Assembly (NCBI RefSeq): GCF_017313785.1
Contig: NZ_JAFLNL010000003.1
Coordinates: 248,001 to 312,000, forward strand
Length of the DNA: 64,000 bases
Origin: Flagellimonas aurea
GTDB lineage: Bacteria; Bacteroidota; Bacteroidia; Flavobacteriales; Flavobacteriaceae
Direction: 5' to 3'
Under the pieces are notes generated by a model. It made no database searches, was not told where the DNA came from, and was given only the letters and a program-made list of their open reading frames with translations. The translations under genes were made by a program, and so were the position numbers. Each line of letters opens with the position of its first letter. Position 1 is the first letter of the stretch. Positions 17,933 through 28,765 of this stretch are shown one piece after another.

Positions 17933-19360
17933 CTACCGTCTATTTTCATCGAGTTTGATGTCATAACGTGCATCGTCCAGATACTTGGATACCATTTCGT
18001 TGAACTCCGGGGTAATACGGAACAAGGCTGTATGTTCCAGATTGTAGAGCTTTTCCTTATCCTTGAAACCCTTTTTCAAAAGTTCTTCCAAATAGAAGAG
18101 CGATGTTCCAAAATCATCATTTTTGGAACTGAGGGAAATGGTCTTGAGGTAATATTCATGATTCTCGGGCTCCAGAATGGTTTTTAGCATGTACAAAAAT
18201 GTCAGAGCATCTTCATCCACCACTTCTTCGGAAGCTATTATCCGAATGTTATCTTCCGCCAAGGCATTTACAAAACCCTTAAGCCTATGGCCCATCTGTC
18301 TTTCATAGGGTTTGGAACCTGAAATAAATTTGCTAATCTCCCCCATTTGATGGTTCCACCATCCCAGATTGTTGAAGTTATGGGTGTACACATCTTCCTC
18401 CATATAATATTGGTAATCCTCCTTGAGCAAAGATTCCTTTAAAAAGGCAGCGTTTTCTGCTCTTTTCATCGCTTTAAAGCCCCTGTCCTTCCTGATATCC
18501 TTCTGCACCGACCTGAGGGAATCCATATTTTTTAATGCCCCGTACATGGACACCATTTCGGTCATGTATTGTTCCGCCCACAATAAATCACCAATGCTTT
18601 TCAACTGCTCTAATTTGTCCAAATCTTCTTGATAGGCCTTTTCTACATAGGTAGGGTCGTTTGGAATCCATTTTCTTCCCATGGCATCCAATGTAAAAAG
18701 CTGCATTCCTTTTTCCAAATACGAAACCCCGGGCCATTCACCGTTACCATCATACAACAATACTTGGTTGCGGAACTTATACCTGTCCAACAACTTGGCA
18801 TCCGTCAACATAAATGGGTAATTAAAATTCTCTTTATTAACAATCCCTACAAAATGGAAAGGGTTTTTGGTATTTATCAGTTCACGATTGGCCAAAGAAG
18901 CTCCAATGGACATTGCCCCATTAACACCTGTGATCAAAACCGGAACCAAACTGGCAAACTGCCCTCCGGACTCATTACCTGCCGCATAAATCCTATCACC
19001 GTGTATGGGCAACATGCTTGTAACCTTCTGAATAGATTGACTTACCACTACCATATTCTTTGTCAAAGAAACACTGTCCAACAGTTTTGGAGCAGCCAGA
19101 ACATACCCCTCATTTTCTGCTGCAACCACAAACATGGAAAGTGCCTTGGTCTCATTTCCCTCCGTATCCAACACCACCATCAACGGCCATTTTTTCTCCA
19201 TGGAAAAGGTCTTGGGTATGTAAATGGAGTAGGTATTTTCTGTGGAATCGTTGATTGAAAGATTTTCAACAATCTCCCCTTTTTTTAAGACCAATTGTTG
19301 TGAGAAGACGGATAGTGCACAAAAACTGGTCAAAAGTGATAGCAAATATGTTTTTTTCAT
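17933..19360 (-). CDS. Secreted alpha/beta-hydrolase-like protein
   Basis: The signal peptide ends at VFSQ. Residues 40-230 have an esterase-like layout (TYSIYIPKTF, WPLMVVLDTEG, and a nucleophile-elbow-like GNESGGQFA around Ser131). The first glycine of GxSxG is replaced by Asn, so activity is doubtful. Residues 230-475 are helical and repeat-like, probably a helical-repeat domain. No substrate can be named. It is 56 bases upstream of the DUF1684 gene. Confidence 0.6.
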   Translation of the reverse strand: MKKTYLLSLLTSFCALSVFSQQLVLKKGEIVENLSINDSTENTYSIYIPKTFSMEKKWPLMVVLDTEGNETKALSMFVVAAENEGYVLAAPKLLDSVSLTKNMVVVSQSIQKVTSMLPIHGDRIYAAGNESGGQFASLVPVLITGVNGAMSIGASLANRELINTKNPFHFVGIVNKENFNYPFMLTDAKLLDRYKFRNQVLLYDGNGEWPGVSYLEKGMQLFTLDAMGRKWIPNDPTYVEKAYQEDLDKLEQLKSIGDLLWAEQYMTEMVSMYGALKNMDSLRSVQKDIRKDRGFKAMKRAENAAFLKESLLKEDYQYYMEEDVYTHNFNNLGWWNHQMGEISKFISGSKPYERQMGHRLKGFVNALAEDNIRIIASEEVVDEDALTFLYMLKTILEPENHEYYLKTISLSSKNDDFGTSLFYLEELLKKGFKDKEKLYNLEHTALFRITPEFNEMVSKYLDDARYDIKLDENRR

Positions 19361-19421
19361 AACTCTATTTTAACAAAAATCTAGCCAAAGTCTGTTTCTA
19401 AAACATCAATTTAACAAGAAA

Positions 19422-19874
19422 CTATTTACCGACTTTACTTTTTTTAATGGGAGAATTGGCTACTACGTTGGACAATACAATGTGTGTTCTACATTCACCG
19501 TAAACTATGAGTTCATCAATGAACTTTTCCAAATGGGATTGATCTCGGAGCACCACTTCCATAATGATGTTCTCATTACCGGTGATACGATAGCAATTTT
19601 CCACCTCCTGAAATGTTTTTACCTTATCCAGAAAAGGCTTCAACTTACCCATGAATGCACGCAACATGATTATCGCCTTCAGCTGGTATCCCGCCTCTAC
19701 ATAGGAAATGTTGGCACGGTAACTTTCAATGATGCCAAGGTCCTCCATTTTCTTTACGCGTTCCGCAACCGCAGGTGGGGTCAGGCCAATCTTTCTTCCA
19801 ATATTCGCAAAAGATTCCCGTGCATTTTGCTGCAAATGATTCAATATTTGCCAATTCAAGTCATCTATCTTCAT
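19422..19874 (-). CDS. Lrp/AsnC-family transcriptional regulator
   Basis: The 150-residue protein has an N-terminal winged helix-turn-helix (NLPWQILNHLQQNARESFANIGRKIGLTPPAV-type region, residues 5-50) and a C-terminal RAM/ACT-like effector domain. It would sense an amino acid and act as a dimer or octamer. A dyad with 6-base arms (CGAAAG...CTTTCG, 19908-19935) and a -7 box lie just upstream, as expected for autoregulation. Confidence 0.9.
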   Translation of the reverse strand: MKIDDLNWQILNHLQQNARESFANIGRKIGLTPPAVAERVKKMEDLGIIESYRANISYVEAGYQLKAIIMLRAFMGKLKPFLDKVKTFQEVENCYRITGNENIIMEVVLRDQSHLEKFIDELIVYGECRTHIVLSNVVANSPIKKSKVGK

Positions 19875-19907
19875 ATAGAAAGAAATTTACTGCTATTTTT
19901 TTGTTTT

Positions 19908-19946
19908 CGAAAGTAAAATCGAATTATAGCTTTCGTAACAAAAGTA
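19908..19946 (-). promoter_or_regulatory. Promoter and dyad upstream of the Lrp gene
   Basis: On the minus strand TACTTTTG (19946-19939) matches TAnnTTTG. Immediately downstream CGAAAG and CTTTCG form an inverted repeat at 19908-19935, a plausible site for autorepression. The assignment of the binding protein is an inference. Confidence 0.4.
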
Positions 19947-19996
19947 AAAAAATTTGATTCGTGCGTAATTTTATAATTCAAAATTGCTAGAAAAAC

Positions 19997-20398
19997 ATGG
20001 AGAGGAATTCTCTTAACTCCCTTGGTGTATACCGTAGATCTTTGGCCCTTCGCGACATGAGCGAGGCGGTAGCTGCTTATTTTACCCAAAACCGAGAGAT
20101 TTTGTCACTTCGCAAAATCGATTCTTTTCGAGACGATATTTCTAAATCCCTTTTGGTAGATGCCGACCTGATTACCAAGGAATTGGAACAGGCCGCATTG
20201 AGCAATTGTCCATCCGTGCGCATGAGAAGCCTTTCTTACGTGAATATCATGACCCGCAATATTTTGGCCTATTGCAATGGGCTTGAACGCGATGGTGTCA
20301 AAGAGAAGGAATACCTGAACTTGCTTAGAAAAGAGATTCGAATCTTTCGAGTTTCCTTTAAAAAGTGGAGAAAGTCCTTGATCAACAAGAACGACTGA
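19997..20398 (+). CDS. Small helical protein of unknown function
   Basis: The 133 residues are predicted all-helical and basic, with no membrane segment or signal. I recognise no family. It begins divergently from the Lrp gene, sharing a 122-base promoter region, and converges on the mutase gene with a 3-base gap. Confidence 0.6.
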   Translation: MERNSLNSLGVYRRSLALRDMSEAVAAYFTQNREILSLRKIDSFRDDISKSLLVDADLITKELEQAALSNCPSVRMRSLSYVNIMTRNILAYCNGLERDGVKEKEYLNLLRKEIRIFRVSFKKWRKSLINKND

Positions 20399-20401
20399 TT
20401 C

Positions 20402-23400
20402 CTACATATTTCTTCGGTACTGCCCCCCTACTTGGAACAACGCCTCGGTAATTTGGCCCAATGAACAATATTTGGCGGCTTCCATCAATTTTTCAAAAAT
20501 ATTTTCATTGTTGATGGCAACCTCCTGCAATTCATTCAACTGTTTGGTGGCTTCGTCCTCTTCCCTTTTGTGAAGGTTTTGCAAGGTCTTTATCTGATTT
20601 TCCTTTTCCTTTTCCGTAGCGCGGATGACCTCAGCAGGTAAAATGGTCGGTGAACCTTTGGAGCTCAAAAATGTATTCACCCCAATGATTGGATATTCGC
20701 CAGAGTGCTTCAAAGTTTCATAATGGAGGCTTTCCTCTTGGATTTTGGAACGTTGGTACATGGTTTCCATAGCTCCCAGCACACCACCCCGTTCCGTAAT
20801 TCTGTCAAATTCCATTAACACAGCTTCCTCTACCAAATCCGTTAACTCTTCAATAATGAACGACCCCTGTATAGGGTTTTCATTTTTAGCCAAGCCCAAT
20901 TCTTTGTTGATAATCAATTGTATCGCCATGGCCCTACGGACGGATTCTTCGGTTGGGGTAGTAATTGCTTCATCATACGCATTGGTATGCAGCGAGTTAC
21001 AGTTATCATAAATTGCATACAAGGCCTGAAGCGTGGTGCGGATATCGTTGAAATCAATTTCCTGCGCGTGCAAACTTCTTCCCGAGGTTTGGATGTGATA
21101 TTTGAGCATTTGTGCCCTTGAATTGGCGCCATACTTTTCTTTAAGCGCCTTGGACCAAATGCGCCTTGCTACGCGACCGATGACAGCATATTCCGGGTCG
21201 ACTCCATTGGAAAAGAAGAACGATAGGTTAGGACCGAACTTATTGATGTCCATTCCGCGGCTCAAGTAATATTCCACGTAGGTAAAACCATTGGAAAGCG
21301 TAAAGGCCAACTGTGTGATGGGATTAGCTCCCGCCTCGGCAATATGATAGCCCGATATGGAAACCGAGTAAAAATTACGTACCTGTTGCTCAATAAAATA
21401 TTCTTGCACATCGCCCATCAATCGTAATGCAAACTCTGTGGAGAAAATACAGGTATTCTGTGCTTGGTCCTCTTTTAAAATATCAGCCTGTACCGTACCG
21501 CGAACTTGGTTCAAGGTCTTAGCTTTTATTTCTTGGTATATATTTTCGGGAAGTACTTGGTCCCCAGTTACGCCCAAAAGCATTAAACCAAGGCCATTGT
21601 TCCCTTCGGGAAGTTCGCCATAATAGGTGGGTTGCGCTATTCCTTTCCTTTTAAAAATGCTTTCAATTTTGTTCTTGACCTCTTTCTCCAGCCCATCCTC
21701 TTTGATGTATTTCTCACAGTTTTGGTCAATTGCTGCGTTCATAAAAAAGGCCAAGAGCATTGGTGCTGGACCATTAATGGTCATACTCACCGAAGTCATT
21801 GGGCTGCTCAGGTCAAACCCAGAATATAATTTTTTAGCATCATCCAAACAGCAGATGGACACCCCTGCATTTCCGATTTTCCCATAGATATCTGGTCGGT
21901 GGTCGGGATTGTTCCCATACAAGGTGACCGAATCAAAAGCGGTGGACAATCGCTTGGCAGGCATATCCATACTCACATAATGAAACCTTCGATTGGTACG
22001 CTCAGGGCCACCTTCGCCCGCGAACATTCGGGTCGGGTCCTCCCCTTCCCTTTTAAAAGGGTAAAGTCCTGCCGTATAAGGAAATTCCCCTGGTACGTTC
22101 TCTTGCAAGATCCATTGCAAAATATCGCCCCATGCCTTGTATTTGGGCAAAGAAACTTTTGGAATCTGACTGTGCGACAAGGATTCGGTATGTGTTTTTA
22201 TATTGACTTCATTGTCCCTTACTTTAAAGGAATAGATTTCCGATTTGTAACGGGCAACTTTTTCATTCCATTTTAAAATAGCCTCCCAGTTGAGGGGATT
22301 CAAATGCATTTTGACCCGATCAAATTCCTTGATGAGCAGTTGCGCCAATGCTCTCGATTCTTCATTTTTGATGTGCTTCCCGATTTCCTCCTCGTCCAAG
22401 CCCGATTTACCCAAAAACAATTCCTCGGCCTGTTCTTGCTCTATTTCCAAGGTCGATGCCAAAGTCAAAAAGATACCGTACAGCTTTTGGGCCACTTTGG
22501 ATTCTTCCTTCGCCTTGGTATCATAACTCCTATTGTTTTCGGCTATTTCCGAAAGATATCGGGTTCTTGCTGGCGGAATCACATAAATTTTCTCCGCCAT
22601 TTCCTGGGTAATCTCAATAGTGGAATTCAGAGTGGAACCTGCTTTCTCCATCAAGGTATCCATCACCTTTTTATAGAGACTGTTCATCCCAGGGTCATTG
22701 AACTGCGAAGCAATGGTACCGAAAATGGGAAGCTCGTCTTCATTGGTATGCCATAATCCGTGGTTACGGGCATATTGTTTCTTTACATCGCGAAGGGCGT
22801 CTAAAGCGCCTCGCTTATCAAACTTATTGATGGCTACGATATCCGCAAAATCCAACATATCGATTTTTTCCAACTGTGTAGCCGCACCAAATTCTGGGGT
22901 CATCACATAAAGCGATACATCGCTGTGCTCCAGTATTTCGGTATCGGATTGTCCGATTCCAGAGGTTTCCAGAACAATCAGGTCGTAATTGGCCGCTTTC
23001 AGCACTTGAACGGCTTCCGAAACATGTTTGGACAGTGCCAAATTGGACTGTCGCGTAGCCAAGGAGCGCATATACACCCTATCGCTGTTGATGGCATTCA
23101 TACGGATTCTATCGCCCAAAAGAGCACCGCCTGTTTTACGCTTGGATGGGTCTACGGAAACAATTCCGATGTGTTTATCGGGAAAATCCATCAAAAATCG
23201 ACGTACCAATTCATCCACCAAACTGGATTTACCTGCACCCCCCGTTCCTGTGATTCCCAAAACGGGAACGCTGTTTTCTGATTTTTCAATAGTGGTTTGA
23301 TACTTCTCAAATTCCTCATGACGGTTCTCTGCCAAAGAAATCAAACGTGCCAAAGTGTTCGGATGCTTCTCTTCCAACTGGTTCTCCAAAGTTTTCCCTT

Positions 23401-23860
23401 TGGGAAGATGTAAATCGGGAACGACTGTATCACATCGTTCCACCAAATCATTGATCATCCCCTGGAGACCCATTTCCCTGCCATCATCAGGGGAATAAAT
23501 ACGTTCTATACCGTAATCCATCAGCTCTTTTATCTCTTCTGGAAGGATAACACCGCCGCCGCCGCCAAATATTTTGATGTGACCTGCCCCCCTTTCCTTC
23601 AACAAATCGAACATATACCTAAAGTATTCGTTGTGCCCGCCTTGGTAAGATGTCATGGCAATGGCATTGGCATCCTCCTGAATGGCACAATCCACCACTT
23701 CGGCAACACTCCTATCGTGCCCCAAATGAATCACCTCTACCCCAGTGGCTTGGATTATTCTTCTCATAATATTGATGGCCGCATCATGACCATCAAAAAG
23801 CGAGGCCGCGGTAACAATTCTGATTTTATTTTTAGGGTTGTAGGGTTTTATTTGTTCCAT
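20402..23860 (-). CDS. icmF: Fused B12-dependent acyl-CoA mutase (IcmF type)
   Basis: The start is set at the ATG at 23860 ([10 protein letters not shown]); the 39 residues upstream are unlike the family. The 1,152-residue protein has three parts in order: a cobalamin-binding domain ([15 protein letters not shown]), a MeaB-like GTPase (Walker [17 protein letters not shown]), and a methylmalonyl-CoA-mutase-type barrel. This is the isobutyryl-CoA mutase fused architecture, in which the GTPase domain loads and protects the cofactor. It interconverts branched and linear short acyl-CoAs; the exact substrate cannot be set here. It is divergent from purU. Confidence 0.9.
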   Translation of the reverse strand: MEQIKPYNPKNKIRIVTAASLFDGHDAAINIMRRIIQATGVEVIHLGHDRSVAEVVDCAIQEDANAIAMTSYQGGHNEYFRYMFDLLKERGAGHIKIFGGGGGVILPEEIKELMDYGIERIYSPDDGREMGLQGMINDLVERCDTVVPDLHLPKGKTLENQLEEKHPNTLARLISLAENRHEEFEKYQTTIEKSENSVPVLGITGTGGAGKSSLVDELVRRFLMDFPDKHIGIVSVDPSKRKTGGALLGDRIRMNAINSDRVYMRSLATRQSNLALSKHVSEAVQVLKAANYDLIVLETSGIGQSDTEILEHSDVSLYVMTPEFGAATQLEKIDMLDFADIVAINKFDKRGALDALRDVKKQYARNHGLWHTNEDELPIFGTIASQFNDPGMNSLYKKVMDTLMEKAGSTLNSTIEITQEMAEKIYVIPPARTRYLSEIAENNRSYDTKAKEESKVAQKLYGIFLTLASTLEIEQEQAEELFLGKSGLDEEEIGKHIKNEESRALAQLLIKEFDRVKMHLNPLNWEAILKWNEKVARYKSEIYSFKVRDNEVNIKTHTESLSHSQIPKVSLPKYKAWGDILQWILQENVPGEFPYTAGLYPFKREGEDPTRMFAGEGGPERTNRRFHYVSMDMPAKRLSTAFDSVTLYGNNPDHRPDIYGKIGNAGVSICCLDDAKKLYSGFDLSSPMTSVSMTINGPAPMLLAFFMNAAIDQNCEKYIKEDGLEKEVKNKIESIFKRKGIAQPTYYGELPEGNNGLGLMLLGVTGDQVLPENIYQEIKAKTLNQVRGTVQADILKEDQAQNTCIFSTEFALRLMGDVQEYFIEQQVRNFYSVSISGYHIAEAGANPITQLAFTLSNGFTYVEYYLSRGMDINKFGPNLSFFFSNGVDPEYAVIGRVARRIWSKALKEKYGANSRAQMLKYHIQTSGRSLHAQEIDFNDIRTTLQALYAIYDNCNSLHTNAYDEAITTPTEESVRRAMAIQLIINKELGLAKNENPIQGSFIIEELTDLVEEAVLMEFDRITERGGVLGAMETMYQRSKIQEESLHYETLKHSGEYPIIGVNTFLSSKGSPTILPAEVIRATEKEKENQIKTLQNLHKREEDEATKQLNELQEVAINNENIFEKLMEAAKYCSLGQITEALFQVGGQYRRNM

Positions 23861-24002
23861 CTGCAATAAAAGGTCTGATTTTGCACTGCAATTTACAGAA
23901 AATGCAATTGAAAATTGGTTTTGATTAAGATTGTATAAAAAATAATATAAGTTTGGGCTTCCTTTTTTGAATACCATAATTTTATCCGCTCAAATGTGTC
24001 CC

Positions 24003-24851
24003 ATGAAACTGACCATTCTTATCAACTGCCCTGACCAATCAGGAATCATTCGTTCCGTTACCACTTTTGTCCACCAGCAAAAGGGAAACGTGGTATATCT
24101 GGACCAACACGTGGACAAACAGGCCGGTGTGTTTTTTATGCGCCTTAAAAGCGAGTTTGAACAGGAGATTGACCTATCCTCCTTCAAAACGGATTTTGAA
24201 AAAGAGTTGGCCAATGAGTTCAACATGGAATGGGATGCATACACCGACGATTACAAACCCAAAATGGCCATTTTCGTTTCCAAATACAATCACTGCCTCT
24301 ACGATTTGCTGAGCCGTTACAATTCTGGGGAACTATTGGTAGACATACCATTTATATTGAGCAATCACACGGATTTGAAATATGTTGCGGAGCAGTTCAA
24401 CATCCCTTATTTTCATATTCCCGTGACCAAAGCGACCAAGGACGAGGCCGAGGACAAACAGTTGGAACTTTTGGAGCAATATGGGGTGGATTTTATTGTT
24501 TTGGCGAGGTATATGCAGATCGTATCACCAAAGGTGATAGATGTATTCCCACAGAAAATTATCAATATCCACCATTCGTTCTTACCTGCCTTTGCAGGTG
24601 CTAAACCCTACCATGCTGCTTTTGAAAGAGGCGTGAAAATCATTGGTGCCACCAGCCACTACGTAACAGAAGACTTGGATGCAGGGCCTATCATTGAACA
24701 AGATGTTACTACCGTTTCGCATACCCATTCGGTTAAGGATTTTATAGCCAAGGGGAGGGATTTGGAGCGTATTGTACTTTCGCGGGCGGTTCAACTTCAC
24801 GTAGCGCGTAAAACGATGGTCTATAATAACAAGACCGTGATTTTTTCATAA
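24003..24851 (+). CDS. purU: Formyltetrahydrofolate deformylase
   Basis: The start is taken at ATG 24003 (MKLTILINCPDQSG), giving 282 residues, normal for PurU. An N-terminal ACT domain is followed by a formyltransferase fold with the catalytic segment INIHHSFLPAFAGAKPYH and the loop GATSHYVTEDLDAGPI. It splits 10-formyl-THF to formate and THF and so supplies formate and balances one-carbon pools. It is divergent from icmF with about 140 bases between. Confidence 0.92.
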   Translation: MKLTILINCPDQSGIIRSVTTFVHQQKGNVVYLDQHVDKQAGVFFMRLKSEFEQEIDLSSFKTDFEKELANEFNMEWDAYTDDYKPKMAIFVSKYNHCLYDLLSRYNSGELLVDIPFILSNHTDLKYVAEQFNIPYFHIPVTKATKDEAEDKQLELLEQYGVDFIVLARYMQIVSPKVIDVFPQKIINIHHSFLPAFAGAKPYHAAFERGVKIIGATSHYVTEDLDAGPIIEQDVTTVSHTHSVKDFIAKGRDLERIVLSRAVQLHVARKTMVYNNKTVIFS

Positions 24852-24913
24852 TCAAAGATTAAGTATCTTATAATCAACGAGTAATAAACAAACAATTCAA
24901 TCAATAGCCTAAA

Positions 24914-27202
24914 ATGCATCAAGATTATATACAACCGAACCCATGGAGTATTATTGAGGAAGGTTTCGATAAAGATCGGATAAAATCTTCCGAAAGCCTT
25001 TTCAGTATAGGCAATGGTGCCATGGGGCAACGCGCCAATTTTGAAGAACATTACTCTGGGGCCACTTTTCAAGGCAGCTATATCGGAGGAGTGTACTATC
25101 CCGACAAAACCCGGGTGGGATGGTGGAAAAATGGATATCCTGAATACTTTGCCAAGGTTTTGAACGCTCCCAATTGGATTGGAATCGATTTATGGGTCGA
25201 TGGAGAGCAGCTGGATTTGAACACTTGTAAAAAAGTGGTTGATTTCCGTCGCGAACTGCATATGAAGGAAGGTTGGTATAAAAGAAGTTTTGTCGCCATT
25301 ATGCCAAATGACGTAGAAGTTGCTATTGAAGCTACCCGTTTTCTTTGCTTAGATACCGATGAAACTGGCGCTATCCAATATCAAATAAGGTTATTGAATG
25401 TTGATGCCGAGGTGATTTTTCTCCCATATCTGGATAGTGGCATAAAAAATAAGGACAGCAACTGGGACGATAAATTCTGGAACACGACAAAAATAACATC
25501 CGAAAAAAATAGAGCCTTTATTGAATCGCATACCATGAAGACCAATTTTAAGGTATGTACTTTCATGCATTCGGAACTTTTTTTGGATGGAAACAAATCA
25601 GAAATAAAACCAACATCAAAAAAAGATGAACTTTCCGTTGGCCATTCTTATGTGGTCGATGTCAAAAAGGGGCAAGAAGTTACACTAGTTAAATATGGAG
25701 GTTACACAGTAGACAGAAACCATCCAGCCGATAAGTTGATTGAGGCAGCTGATACTGTACTCAACGAAGTTTCCTCTCTCGGGTTTGATGGACTTTTAGA
25801 AGAACAGAAAAAAGCTTGGGCCCAGATTTGGGACATGAGCGACATTACGATTGAAGGCGACATAAAAGCCCAGCAAGGTATTCGCTTCAATATTTTTCAA
25901 TTGAATCAGACCTACACGGGAACGGATTCCCGATTGAATATTGGCCCTAAAGGCTTTACGGGCGAAAAATATGGCGGCAGCACTTATTGGGATACCGAAG
26001 CGTACTGTCTTCCATTTTATATGGCCACGAAAAATCAAGAAGTAGCTCGGAAATTACTCAAATACCGGTACAATCATTTGGAAAAAGCCATTGAAAATGC
26101 CGAAAAGCTTGGTTTTAAAAACGGTGCCGCACTTTATCCGATGGTCACCATGAATGGTGAAGAGTGCCATAACGAGTGGGAAATCACTTTTGAGGAAATC
26201 CATAGAAACGGTGCAATTGCCTACGCCATTTTTAACTACACCCGATATACTGAAGATTACAGCTATATTCCAGAAATGGGATTGGAGGTTCTGATCGGTA
26301 TAGCACGTTTTTGGCAACAGCGCATCAACTGGTCCGAAAATCGCAACAAATACGTTATGCTCGGCGTAACAGGCCCCAACGAGTACGAAAACAATGTCAA
26401 CAACAATTGGTATACCAATTACTTGGCCAAATGGTGCTTGGAATATGCCCTTGAACAATTGGAGCATGTGCGGCAACAATATACTACCGATTATAAGCGG
26501 ATACTGGAAAAAACGCAATTGACCAATGACGAAACCGGACTTTGGAAAAAAGTAGCGGCACATATGTACCTCCCCTTGTCCGAAGAACATGGCGTTTACC
26601 TACAACAGGACGGGTTCTTGGACAAAGATTTGGTCAGGGTGGCCGACTTGGACAAAAAAGAACGCCCCATCAATCAGCATTGGAGCTGGGATAGAATCCT
26701 GCGTTCACCGTACATCAAACAGGCGGACACGCTGCAAGGTTTTTATTTCTTCGAGGACCATTTTACCACAGAGGAACTGGAAAAACATTTTGACTTTTAT
26801 GAGCCGTTTACCGTTCATGAATCTTCCCTGTCACCTTGCGTGCACTCTGTTCAAGCTGCAAAACTGGACCGGATGGAGCAGGCCTATACTTTTTATTTGC
26901 GCACATCCAGACTGGATTTGGACGATTACAACAAGGAAGTGGAAGAAGGATTGCACATTACCTCCATGGCGGGAACTTGGATGAGCATTGTAGAAGGTTT
27001 TGGCGGTATGAGGATAAGAGACGGCAAGCTTTGCTTTGCGCCTAAAATCCCAGAGCAATGGGAAATGTATTCCTTCAAAATCAATTTTAGGGAAAGAATT
27101 ATAAAAGTGACGGTGAGCCAAAATAGTGCTGATTTTGAGATTGACAGTGGCGAACCCCTAGAAATCGTTGTCAACGAAAAACCAATCACATTATCCGCTT
27201 AA
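24914..27202 (+). CDS. Glycoside hydrolase family 65 phosphorylase (maltose phosphorylase-like)
   Basis: The 762 residues have the GH65 layout: N-terminal beta-sandwich, linker, (alpha/alpha)6 barrel and C-terminal sheet. The catalytic acid is probably Glu490 in GPNEYENNVNNNWYTN, aligned by motif with the known maltose phosphorylase acid. It would split maltose or a related alpha-glucobiose with phosphate to glucose and beta-glucose 1-phosphate. There is no beta-phosphoglucomutase or sugar transporter next to it, which is unusual. Confidence 0.85.
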   Translation: MHQDYIQPNPWSIIEEGFDKDRIKSSESLFSIGNGAMGQRANFEEHYSGATFQGSYIGGVYYPDKTRVGWWKNGYPEYFAKVLNAPNWIGIDLWVDGEQLDLNTCKKVVDFRRELHMKEGWYKRSFVAIMPNDVEVAIEATRFLCLDTDETGAIQYQIRLLNVDAEVIFLPYLDSGIKNKDSNWDDKFWNTTKITSEKNRAFIESHTMKTNFKVCTFMHSELFLDGNKSEIKPTSKKDELSVGHSYVVDVKKGQEVTLVKYGGYTVDRNHPADKLIEAADTVLNEVSSLGFDGLLEEQKKAWAQIWDMSDITIEGDIKAQQGIRFNIFQLNQTYTGTDSRLNIGPKGFTGEKYGGSTYWDTEAYCLPFYMATKNQEVARKLLKYRYNHLEKAIENAEKLGFKNGAALYPMVTMNGEECHNEWEITFEEIHRNGAIAYAIFNYTRYTEDYSYIPEMGLEVLIGIARFWQQRINWSENRNKYVMLGVTGPNEYENNVNNNWYTNYLAKWCLEYALEQLEHVRQQYTTDYKRILEKTQLTNDETGLWKKVAAHMYLPLSEEHGVYLQQDGFLDKDLVRVADLDKKERPINQHWSWDRILRSPYIKQADTLQGFYFFEDHFTTEELEKHFDFYEPFTVHESSLSPCVHSVQAAKLDRMEQAYTFYLRTSRLDLDDYNKEVEEGLHITSMAGTWMSIVEGFGGMRIRDGKLCFAPKIPEQWEMYSFKINFRERIIKVTVSQNSADFEIDSGEPLEIVVNEKPITLSA

Positions 27203-27321
27203 TCCATCAAAGAAAAGAACGAAATAATTTTTGGATCGAGGTGATTTCAGCTAAAAATTGATAAAATCAATCAGTTTTAAGGTGATTCGAGCTATTTTCA
27301 TATGAACTTAAAAATTTAACC

Positions 27322-28023
27322 ATGAAAAGATTATTGCTATGCGTTTTGGTTTTCCAACTGGTGGGCTGTGCCGAACTGCAACAAGTGGTCAACCAATTAC
27401 CCCAAGGTACAGGAATCGGAAATGATCAAATAGCCCAAGGACTGCGCGAGGCCCTGAACATGGGCATAGAAAAACAAGTAAACAAGCTGACCAGTGAAAA
27501 TGGATTCTACAGGAACGAACTTGTTAAAATTCTACTGCCCGAAGAGCTTCAGAAGGTGGACAAAACTTTGCGGGATATCGGTTTATCCAGTCTGGCGGAC
27601 GAGGGACTCAGGATTATCAATCGGGCTGCGGAAGATGCCGTTGGCGAAGCCACCCCTATTTTTGTGGATGCGGTAAAGGGAATTACTTTTAACGATGCCA
27701 GACAAATACTTTTGGGGAACGATAACGCCGCAACACAATATTTACAGCGTGCCACGAAGACCCAGTTGTACAACAAGTTCAATCCGATTATCAAAAATTC
27801 TTTTCAAAAAGTAGGTGCGGACAAAATTTGGAGCAACATCATCACCAAATACAACAGCTTGCCCTTGACCAATGATGTAAACCCGGACTTGACCGACTAT
27901 ACCACCAACGAAGCCCTAGAAGGTGTTTATACCATGATAGCCGTAGAAGAAAAAGAAATTAGGACAAAAGTTTCGTCAAGAACAACAGAATTGTTAAAAA
28001 AGGTATTCGCTCTTCAGGATTAA
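27322..28023 (+). CDS. DUF4197 lipoprotein
   Basis: A lipoprotein signal (MKRLLLCVLVFQLVGC) precedes a 215-residue helical domain with the DUF4197 pattern (IAQGLREALNMGIEKQV, KTQLYNKFNPII, NEALEGVYTMIAVEEKEIR). It is an extracytoplasmic protein of unknown role. It is separated from the GH65 gene by 119 bases and followed by a strong terminator. Confidence 0.85.
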   Translation: MKRLLLCVLVFQLVGCAELQQVVNQLPQGTGIGNDQIAQGLREALNMGIEKQVNKLTSENGFYRNELVKILLPEELQKVDKTLRDIGLSSLADEGLRIINRAAEDAVGEATPIFVDAVKGITFNDARQILLGNDNAATQYLQRATKTQLYNKFNPIIKNSFQKVGADKIWSNIITKYNSLPLTNDVNPDLTDYTTNEALEGVYTMIAVEEKEIRTKVSSRTTELLKKVFALQD

Positions 28024-28557
28024 TCATAATTTTTTGATAAAAACGCAATAACTCAAAAAAGAAGACGTTATAAACTCAATAATTAAGTATAATTATAACA
28101 AATTCCTAAAGTTAAATTAACCTTGATCTAGAGGTTAAACTTGAATTTTGTACAAGTTATCTGAGTTAGCATTTTTTTGAGTTAGTTAGTTTAAAAACCG
28201 GTGTTCCTCACCGGTTTTTTTCTTTTCCAGCTACCCCTAATAATTGCTTGAGCGTAAAAATCCGAAACTACCCTTTTGCATTTTTCAAACCCATGACCAT
28301 CGACCACTATTTTGGCCCCTGCTTTTGAGTCAAGAGTTAAACCGATAAAATCATCGTGTCACTACATTTTAAACCAAATTGCAGTCATCACAAGGATACG
28401 TTAATATAATCCAAAACTATTGTTAGCGAAATCACGAAAAATAGCGGCATACGTTAAATTTTAGATAAATTACCTGATTTATAGACGTATACCCTTTCTA
28501 GCGTAGTCCACCAGTACGATTTGAACGTATCTTTGTTATTAACAAGTCTTGAGAGCT
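28024..28557. other. Intergenic region with terminator and promoter
   Basis: AT-rich gap of 534 bases. It holds a terminator at 28192-28221, and a -7 box TATCTTTG at 28528-28535 before the small gene at 28558. Between about 28225 and 28520 I see no reading frame or structured element. Confidence 0.5.
28192..28221 (+). terminator. Rho-independent terminator
   Basis: AAAACCGGTG-TTCCT-CACCGGTTTT, a 10-bp stem followed by a T run, 170 bases after the DUF4197 stop. The distance suggests that a 3' transcript tail or small RNA could lie before it. Confidence 0.85.
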
Positions 28558-28749
28558 ATGAATAATCAAAATTGTAAAGTAGGGGCTGTAACACCGATTA
28601 CAGGTTTAAGCCAAGCAGCTTCCATATTGGAGGTGATGCACCAAAATTTTATGGAAAAAGCAGCAAGTGTTGCCGCAAAAGAGAATCAATTGGACGAGTT
28701 TTTCAAAAGAAAGGCCCAGAGTATCAAAAAGATTTTAGAAAGCCTATAA
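28558..28749 (+). CDS. Small helical protein of unknown function (63 aa)
   Basis: The start is set at ATG 28558 (MNNQNCKVGA); the in-frame TTG at 28549 lies within the expected leader. The 63 residues include one cysteine near the N-terminus and a long charged C-terminal helix (NFMEKAASVAAKENQLDEFFKRKAQSIKKI). A TATCTTTG -7 box is 23 bases upstream. No family is recognised. Confidence 0.55.
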   Translation: MNNQNCKVGAVTPITGLSQAASILEVMHQNFMEKAASVAAKENQLDEFFKRKAQSIKKILESL

Positions 28750-28765
28750 TCGGCATTGATATGGC

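Noticed and set aside
23861..23977. 39-residue extension of the IcmF-type mutase
   Set aside because: The extra residues are unlike the family and occupy the divergent promoter region with purU.
23967..24002. 12-residue extension of PurU
   Set aside because: The ACT domain begins at MKLTILINCPDQSG, so the ATG at 24003 is preferred.
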